Position numbers and translations under genes: made by a program. The notes beneath the pieces are model-generated. The model made no database searches and was not told the DNA's origin. It saw only the letters and a program-made list of their open reading frames with translations. Shown here piece after piece: positions 57,952 to 64,000 of a DNA stretch of 64,000 bases. The stretch lies in assembly GCA_001804785.1 (NCBI GenBank), contig MHBG01000056.1, positions 1 through 64,000 of the forward strand, read 5' to 3'. Each line of letters begins with the position of its first letter. Position 1 is the stretch's first letter. Source of the stretch: Lentisphaerae bacterium GWF2_45_14 (GTDB taxonomy: Bacteria > Verrucomicrobiota > Lentisphaeria > Victivallales > GWF2-45-14).

Positions 57952-60045
57952 TCAGTCGGCGTCTATCACCGAAAACTTTGCTTCGTACGGCTGAAGATAT
58001 ACGGACCGTTTTCTATTTTTTATATCATATTCGAAGACTTGCGGCGCTCCGCTGAAATTAAGCAATGCCACGCCCCGTGAACCGTCTCCTGCCTTCCAGA
58101 TGCTGCCCATTACTGCCGACTGTGAAAAACTGACCGGAGTCTTCGATGTCGGCTCCCATGTAGCGTTTATCTGAGGAATATCGTTGAGCGGGCTTAATTC
58201 CCCGAGAAGTTCGCCGTATATCATGTATTTTTTTGCTTCGAGCTTTACTGCAATGAGTTTCTTCAGAAATTCAGTTTGTTTTTCATATTTTTTCAGGAAA
58301 CCTTCCCCTTCCATTTCCTTATGGCTTAGCCATGTATTCTGGATTCCCCAGAGAAAGAGACGGCCCTGCATCATGACGAAGAAGTTGAAATTACCGTTGT
58401 CAGGCATAGGGTGGATGAAATATATATTATATCCTGAATAAACAGCCTGGCAGAGCGGGATGCTTTCATGCGAATATTTCTCGAATCCAAGAAAGCCGTC
58501 AATGTTGTCCATATATGGTTCGGCGGCTCCTTCCGTTGTCAATGCTACGTGTTTGCCTGAAAATGACGCATGGATTTTTGTGAGCATGTCTCTGTATCCG
58601 TCAACCCAGTATGACCCGCCGCCTAGAGGATGATTGTGGGATTTATTAAAACAGTTGGCTGGAGATGCCGCTCCGGTCTGGTCTATATAAATGGCGTTGA
58701 TACCGTAGTTCAAAGCTAGTTCTTTGGCGACGTTGATTACTTTTTTCTGCCAGAATTCCTGTGTCGGACACATTGCCGAGAATATCTGTTTTGAGGCATA
58801 GCTTTCCGTGTATGGTGATTTCAGGTCGGGTTTTAGGGCCAGGCAGCTCTGGACTTCCGGCTCGTAGAAATCCGTATTGGACTGGTCCCATATTCTTCCG
58901 TTTATATAAGGCATGACCGTATTGCCTGAATTCACAAGTTCTTCAGCGACCTCTTTCATATTTGAAGAGCGCACCGGAAAATAGTAAGGGTATTCCTTGT
59001 CAGAACGTCTCGTTGTCCATTCATACCAATGCGCGCCAACAGGCGCATTTAAAGTCTTTTGTGCCAGTAGCGTGAATTCTTTGATTGCGCTCGAGCCCTG
59101 CCAGAGCAGAAGCCATGCTCCGCATTCCTTGAACGATACAGGAATGTCTTTTCTGTCTATGAGTTTTTCCTTTTGGGCCCATTTCTGTTTCAGGGCCCAC
59201 GCCCTGTAGATTTTTGCCGCATGCCACCAATTTCCTTTGAAAGGCTTCACTACTACAGGGAAGGTCGAATTATATCCGGTTCCGGGCATTCCCATGTTCT
59301 CTGGCTGTATTTTCATTGCAATACTCTGGTCCACCGATATTTGAAAGGCTTTGCTTTTTGATTCGCCGTCATGCGCCGCGAAATAGAGTCCGGAGTTTGC
59401 AATGCTGAGGGAAATAAACTGTACCGGACAATGAATCGATGGATATGTGAAATAACCGGCTTCCACGTTGTTTTTCTTTAGGAATCCGCCAAGTTTTCCG
59501 CCGGGGAAAACTACGTCCGCTGTACCAGGCGTTGAGGTATTTGAGAGTATCGGATATTCTACAATCCACGCACCGTATTTTTTACTTTTGTTATCGACTT
59601 TTATTTCCCATCGGCTGCCGGAGTCATTGGAAAGCGTGATGACGACGGTTACATCAATTATGTTTTTTTCTCCGGGCAGACTCAGATTTTTCCATGACAT
59701 GGTTATTGAATTATCTTCCCTTGTAAAACTTTTTTCAGAATCGGAGAGACTTGTGATAAAGCAGTTATTTTTTTTATCCCCGCTATTTGGCAGAGACCTG
59801 AATTCAATTCTCCAAAGGGCCGGATTTTTTTCGGGAGCTTTGACGAATTTATGATTATCCGCCGCCTTATTGACTATTCCGTCGCATGAAAAACCTTTTG
59901 ACGAGTCGCAGAAGATTATTTTCATTGAATCGTCTTCAAGTATCAGCGGATTTTTTTGCGTGCAGCTCTGCTGTTGATTCAGGCAGGCGTTGGATAGTAA
60001 GAGCAGGATTAGGGAAGGGACGATCCTGAGAACGGGATTTAACAT
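57952..60045 (-). CDS. Secreted lipoprotein, glycoside hydrolase-like (DUF6259-type)
   Basis: SNACLNQQ lipobox; WWHAAKIYRAWALKQKW; GINAIYIDQTGAASPANCFN; HVALTTEGAAEPYM. Confidence 0.65.
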   Translation of the reverse strand: MLNPVLRIVPSLILLLLSNACLNQQQSCTQKNPLILEDDSMKIIFCDSSKGFSCDGIVNKAADNHKFVKAPEKNPALWRIEFRSLPNSGDKKNNCFITSLSDSEKSFTREDNSITMSWKNLSLPGEKNIIDVTVVITLSNDSGSRWEIKVDNKSKKYGAWIVEYPILSNTSTPGTADVVFPGGKLGGFLKKNNVEAGYFTYPSIHCPVQFISLSIANSGLYFAAHDGESKSKAFQISVDQSIAMKIQPENMGMPGTGYNSTFPVVVKPFKGNWWHAAKIYRAWALKQKWAQKEKLIDRKDIPVSFKECGAWLLLWQGSSAIKEFTLLAQKTLNAPVGAHWYEWTTRRSDKEYPYYFPVRSSNMKEVAEELVNSGNTVMPYINGRIWDQSNTDFYEPEVQSCLALKPDLKSPYTESYASKQIFSAMCPTQEFWQKKVINVAKELALNYGINAIYIDQTGAASPANCFNKSHNHPLGGGSYWVDGYRDMLTKIHASFSGKHVALTTEGAAEPYMDNIDGFLGFEKYSHESIPLCQAVYSGYNIYFIHPMPDNGNFNFFVMMQGRLFLWGIQNTWLSHKEMEGEGFLKKYEKQTEFLKKLIAVKLEAKKYMIYGELLGELSPLNDIPQINATWEPTSKTPVSFSQSAVMGSIWKAGDGSRGVALLNFSGAPQVFEYDIKNRKRSVYLQPYEAKFSVIDAD

Positions 60046-60066
60046 ACGTACTCCGTTTTTTAAAGA

Positions 60067-60720
60067 TTATTTGTAAAGGGTATTTCCATCGTGTTCAAAA
60101 GCGCCAGGCAGCTCGGTTCTTCCAATACCTGCCGTATGTCCGTCGAGAAATAATGCGTTTGTCCTGCCGTTGTGCCAGAAACCAATACAGCATATAGATG
60201 TCTCCATAGGGTTTATTTGTCTTTCAAATCCGGCAAAATATCCCCAGTCTCCTTCATGCCCGTCCCATATTATGGCTGAACCCGAAGGACTGCTGACCTT
60301 CAGCGACTTCAGCATTGGACAAGTGTTATCTGAAGGTATGCCCATCATATCCCGATTCCATGAATAATTTGTCCGGTAGGAGCCGGGGGCCTGGTCCGGG
60401 AATTTTACTTCGGTATTGCTTGTGCAGTAGAAGTTTTCGTAGGATGTCCAGCGTTGGTAATCCTGGGTTATTCCCATCAGCGGGGCGAGGAGGATGGGCC
60501 ATGTGTAATTGTTGTCTGCATGTGTTGGCGGAATCCATCCATCATTTTCGGCGGTGTAGAAAGCTACTCCCAGGCCTATTTGCTTTTGCTTGTTGGCGCA
60601 AGTTATCTGGTGTGCTTTGTTTTTAGCGTTTCTGAGGGCTGGCAGGAGCATAGAGGCCAATATTGATATTATGGTTATAACTATCAGCAGCTCAATGAGC
60701 GTGAACTTTTTAACCTTCAT
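60067..60720 (-). CDS. Type IV pseudopilin-like protein (DUF1559-type)
   Basis: KKFTLIELLIVITIISILASMLLPALRNAKNKAHQITCANKQKQIGLG; C-terminal NALFLDGHTAGI. Confidence 0.88.
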   Translation of the reverse strand: MKVKKFTLIELLIVITIISILASMLLPALRNAKNKAHQITCANKQKQIGLGVAFYTAENDGWIPPTHADNNYTWPILLAPLMGITQDYQRWTSYENFYCTSNTEVKFPDQAPGSYRTNYSWNRDMMGIPSDNTCPMLKSLKVSSPSGSAIIWDGHEGDWGYFAGFERQINPMETSICCIGFWHNGRTNALFLDGHTAGIGRTELPGAFEHDGNTLYK

Positions 60721-61801
60721 TGTGTTTTCCTTTTTAGGGTTTTGTTCGGGATCAATGAGCCGGGTATATCAAGTCGGTCTTCGATATACCCTTTCTGTCT
60801 CTTCTTCCGCAAGGCATTCAGTCCAGATTCGATTAATTCTTTGAAGTCGGTCTTGACACTGGTCAGGTAGGGCGGCGCGTTTATGAACTGTTCAAGTCCG
60901 TCAAAGCCCATGACGCCGATGTCATCGGGAACTTTTATCTCCTGCGAAGCCAGATAATCAATGACTCCGACTGCTTTGATGTCGGTATCGACGAATATGC
61001 TGTCGAAGCTGGAGTTTTTCCCGAGAAGCAGAGATGCCCCTCTTGCTCCGTCGCATTGAGATTCTATTCCAAGTACGACATTGTTCATGTCGAACATCAA
61101 GCCGTAATCGGAAAGGGCCTTTTTGTATCCGTCAAATTTCTCAGTCATTTTACTGGAGCCGATGTAGGCTATTTTTCTGTATCCCGCGCTTGCGATGTAA
61201 CTTATTCCTTTATAAACGCTTTCGTGTAAAGCGCATGATAAATGCAGGCATTTGAGGTCAGAATCAGTCCGGCTTCCGATTATCACGACTTGCGTTTTTT
61301 GTGATTCTATCAGGTTTGAAATAAGTTTGGAAAATTCACTTTCCCCGCCGAAAAAAACAGCATCATACCCTTTAAGCCGAATACCAATGCTATTCGAATT
61401 GTCTTTCGGGTGAACAATCACGGTTGAAAATGTTTCATTATCAAGCAGTGACTGCATGAATGCTGAATATATTTTATTTACGATATGCCAGTTGTCCGGA
61501 TTGGCTTCTCTGTCTCCAATATTCATTCGAGACGATATAAGCGCATAGTTCCTGCAGGCGGTTTCTTTCAGTTCAGGCCCGACAAATGTTCCCCTGCCTT
61601 GAATGCGATACAATATTTTTTCCCTGTTCAGTTGCTGTAATGCCTTATGGGCCGTCATTGGGTCGACTTTTAAGAGTTCCGCCAATTCTCTCTGCGAGAA
61701 AAATCTCGCGCCGGGAAGCGGATTGTTATTTTTAATCCATGAAAGGACTTCCGCCCTGACCTTCTCGGCGCCTTTAAGATGTTTTGCGGATTCAAGCGGC
61801 A
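60717..61801 (-). CDS. GntR-type HTH / LacI-type ligand domain regulator (likely ATG at 61801)
   Basis: ARFFSQRELAELLKVDPMTAHKALQQLNREKILYRIQGRGTFV; IGVMGFDGLEQFINAPPYLTSVKTD. Confidence 0.9.
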
Positions 61802-61817
61802 TAAGTTTTCCCAATAT

Positions 61818-61844
61818 GAATTATAAGTGAATTATAAGTGAATT
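61818..61844. repeat. 11-bp tandem direct repeat GAATTATAAGT x2 plus partial third
   Basis: Each full unit contains a TATAAT on the minus strand. Confidence 0.85.
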
Positions 61845-61859
61845 GTTTTGTTTTGTCAA
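61831..61859 (-). promoter_or_regulatory. Perfect-consensus sigma70 promoter for the GntR/LacI-type regulator
   Basis: Minus strand TTGACA-aaacaaaacaattcact(17)-TATAAT. Confidence 0.87.
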
Positions 61860-61952
61860 GGCATATCCGCTTTTTAAATACTGGAATATTTCCACTTTAA
61901 AAATTATTTGTTACGTGCTATCTTGAAGGATAATCAAACTCAGAGGGTAGAA

Positions 61953-63107
61953 GTGAGTACATTTGTAGGAATAGGAATGGGACCGATCCAGACTGGAATT
62001 TTTCTTTCGGGAGCGGCAAAGGGCGGCTTCGACCGCATCGTAGTGGCTGAAGTTGATGAAAAAATAAAGGAAGCAGTGAATAGCTCGGGCGGCAAAATAT
62101 CCATAAATATCGCGGGAGCAGACGGCATATACAGAGAAACCATACCGAATATAGAGATACTCAATCCTGCGGACAAGGATGATCTTGAAAAGCTCGTAGA
62201 GGCAGCTGTCGACGCAGAGGAATTTGCCACTGCACTCCCGAACGTTGACATTTTCAGGCATGTAGCGCCGTGGATGCGCCGTGCGTTTGAAAAAAAACCT
62301 GAAGCAACAAGATATATATATGCCGCGGAGAACAACAACCACGCTGCCGAAATCCTGACGGAAGCGGTAGGGGGTAATTTCCCGAATACCCATTTTCTCA
62401 ATACGGTCGTCGGCAAGATGAGCGGCGTTGTTTCATCTGCCGAGGCGGCTCAGGATAATCTGGCTCTTCTCGCTCCCGGCGCAGACCGAGGACATCTCGT
62501 GGAAGAATTCAACACAATATACATAAGTTCCGCCCCCGGCGTGAACGCTATAAAGACAAAGTATCTTTTTCCGAAAACCGATCTTTTCCCTTTCGAAGAA
62601 GCTAAGCTTTACGGGCACAATGCGATACACTTTCTTCTCGGAATGCTGGGGAAGATAGACGGCTTCGAATTTATGAGCCAGCTCAGGGGAAATGAAAAGC
62701 TAATACCCTTCGCGCGCTCAGCCTTTATCGACGAATGCGGCACCGCTCTCTGCAAAAAATGGAAAGGAGCGGACAGCCTTTTTACCATTGAAGGCTTCAG
62801 GAATTATGTAGAAGACCTGCTTGTTAGAATGACAAATCCCTTTTTGAAGGACGCTATCTCCAGGATCACCAGGGACTTGCCGAGAAAACTCTCCTGGGAT
62901 GACCGCTCTGTCGGTACTATGCGCCTTGTAGTGAGTCAGGGTATAAAACCTGACAAAATATCGTCCGGCGCGGCGCTTGCCGCCGTCGAGCTTTTTAGCA
63001 ATGACTCTAAGGCGGTCAGGGCAGGATTCGAGAAACTCTGGCCTCAGCCGTGGACTGACGAACACGAGACTGTTTTAACGCACATTTTTGAAAAAGCCGG
63101 TATTTAA
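61953..63107 (+). CDS. Mannitol-1-phosphate dehydrogenase-like protein (probable GTG start at 61953)
   Basis: FVGIGMGPIQTG Rossmann; AENNNHAAE; KLYGHNAIHFLLGMLG; NPFLKDAISRITRDLPRKLSWDDRSVG. Confidence 0.68.
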   Translation: MSTFVGIGMGPIQTGIFLSGAAKGGFDRIVVAEVDEKIKEAVNSSGGKISINIAGADGIYRETIPNIEILNPADKDDLEKLVEAAVDAEEFATALPNVDIFRHVAPWMRRAFEKKPEATRYIYAAENNNHAAEILTEAVGGNFPNTHFLNTVVGKMSGVVSSAEAAQDNLALLAPGADRGHLVEEFNTIYISSAPGVNAIKTKYLFPKTDLFPFEEAKLYGHNAIHFLLGMLGKIDGFEFMSQLRGNEKLIPFARSAFIDECGTALCKKWKGADSLFTIEGFRNYVEDLLVRMTNPFLKDAISRITRDLPRKLSWDDRSVGTMRLVVSQGIKPDKISSGAALAAVELFSNDSKAVRAGFEKLWPQPWTDEHETVLTHIFEKAGI

Positions 63108-64000
63108 AGCAATTCCGGTTGTTCGGCGGCGGCTTTGTTAAATTTTTTCCTGAGCGTTCCGAGTACTCTGTCGACGCCGGGGAAATCGCGAAACGTAAAG
63201 CCCGATTCCTTGAAGAAACTGCTTTCCTCAAGGAGCGCAGCTATTTCCGGCTTTCCAGCAAGAAATTTATCTACTCCTATAATGAGGGGAAGTTCCTGTC
63301 TGCTCTCACATGTGTGCAGTAGTTCCATAATATGTGTCGAATGCCAGCGGTGAAATAGTTCGAGGTAAACGGTGCGCGGGCTGTTTTTTTTGCGGAAGCT
63401 GAAATCGGGGAATACCAGCTCCTGCCCGCCGAGATTGAGAAATGAGGAGTGCCCGCATATCTCCCAGTCCAGTGACTTTTCTTTGAAGAGCTTGTGGAAC
63501 ATGACGATTTCTTCGGGGACATAGCTTGAGAAGTTTTTGTAATGGCTTACGAGCCCGGAACTCTCATCGAGAGAGAGTTTGAGTTCTTTGTCGTTAATCT
63601 TGATGACGGCCTTGAGTCTCCAGTGTGCCATATCGCATACGGCAGGAAAGAAGGAGGCCAGCTGAAGTCCGTACTTCTGTGTGTTTTCAAAGATGCTTGC
63701 GGGCCCGTCAACGCTCATCGCCAGAGAGTCGGGCATGCCGTCATTTACCTTTGAACTTTTTCCTTTGCTGATTTGTGCAAGGAGCCTGAAAAACTTTAAA
63801 TATTTAAGCATCTTCCTCATTTTTGCGGGCTCTGGCTCTTCTATCTCTATTTCGAGGCCGGCGCTATGGAGCAGGAGTGACTGGACAAGAGAGCAGTTAT
63901 AGCGTTCAAGGAGCTCGCGCGGGAATATTTTTTTGACGGATTTTAACGTTTCATTGTCGGGCAGGTCTGAGTATATTCCCTTCTGGTCGAACAGCAGTAT
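63104..64000 (-). CDS. DUF790-type (Bax1-like) putative nuclease, truncated by window end
   Basis: Frame open to position 64000, adding ILLFDQKGIYSDLPDNETLKSVKKIFPRELLERYNCSLVQSLLLHSAGLEIEIEEPEPAK upstream of the track Met; C-terminal VFPDFSF...LELFHRWH. Confidence 0.72.
   Translation of the reverse strand: MLLFDQKGIYSDLPDNETLKSVKKIFPRELLERYNCSLVQSLLLHSAGLEIEIEEPEPAKMRKMLKYLKFFRLLAQISKGKSSKVNDGMPDSLAMSVDGPASIFENTQKYGLQLASFFPAVCDMAHWRLKAVIKINDKELKLSLDESSGLVSHYKNFSSYVPEEIVMFHKLFKEKSLDWEICGHSSFLNLGGQELVFPDFSFRKKNSPRTVYLELFHRWHSTHIMELLHTCESRQELPLIIGVDKFLAGKPEIAALLEESSFFKESGFTFRDFPGVDRVLGTLRKKFNKAAAEQPELL

Overview
This 64 kb window is a bacterial chromosome segment. It probably comes from the PVC superphylum and looks Lentisphaerae/Victivallales-like, inferred from DUF1559-type pseudopilins, DUF4838/DUF6259-like secreted proteins and a ribosomal operon without L30. 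It opens with most of the spc ribosomal-protein operon (3' end of rpsC, rplP through rplO, secY), followed by cmk and a ybgC-like thioesterase. Next come an envelope-type cluster (LpoB-like, parvulin PPIase, TPR lipoprotein, double DUF3857/transglutaminase protein), a frameshifted autotransporter, gpmI, lpxA, an MsbA-like exporter with an HlyD-like adaptor, and an RdgC-like protein. Two carbohydrate modules pair a regulator, a pseudopilin and a secreted glycoside-active protein. There are two separate TrkH potassium systems, an ABC-F ATPase, a tRNA-Tyr, an epimerase/DHDPS/TetR operon, a hybrid histidine kinase, a displaced adk-map-infA cluster, hisS, HU, mfd, a primary sigma factor with a long lysine-rich repeat, rpsU, lptF-like, AMMECR1, a COG2509 oxidoreductase, a GT4 glycosyltransferase, an mtlD-like dehydrogenase and a truncated DUF790 protein. 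Strongest unlisted signals: (i) a ydaO/yuaA-type c-di-AMP riboswitch with its own terminator and a perfect TTGACA-N17-TATAAT promoter upstream of trkH, in a cassette bounded by 118-bp direct repeats; (ii) an unlisted 33-aa highly basic small protein gene upstream of lpxA; (iii) a 28-bp perfect palindromic operator over the promoter of the TetR-containing operon; (iv) perfect-consensus promoters sharing TTGACAAAACAAAA in front of both carbohydrate-cluster regulators; (v) intrinsic terminators directly abutting msbA and lptF start codons; (vi) a potassium-uptake operon with a fused TrkH and a four-helix-like membrane partner. All calls come from reading the sequence; no database searches were run.
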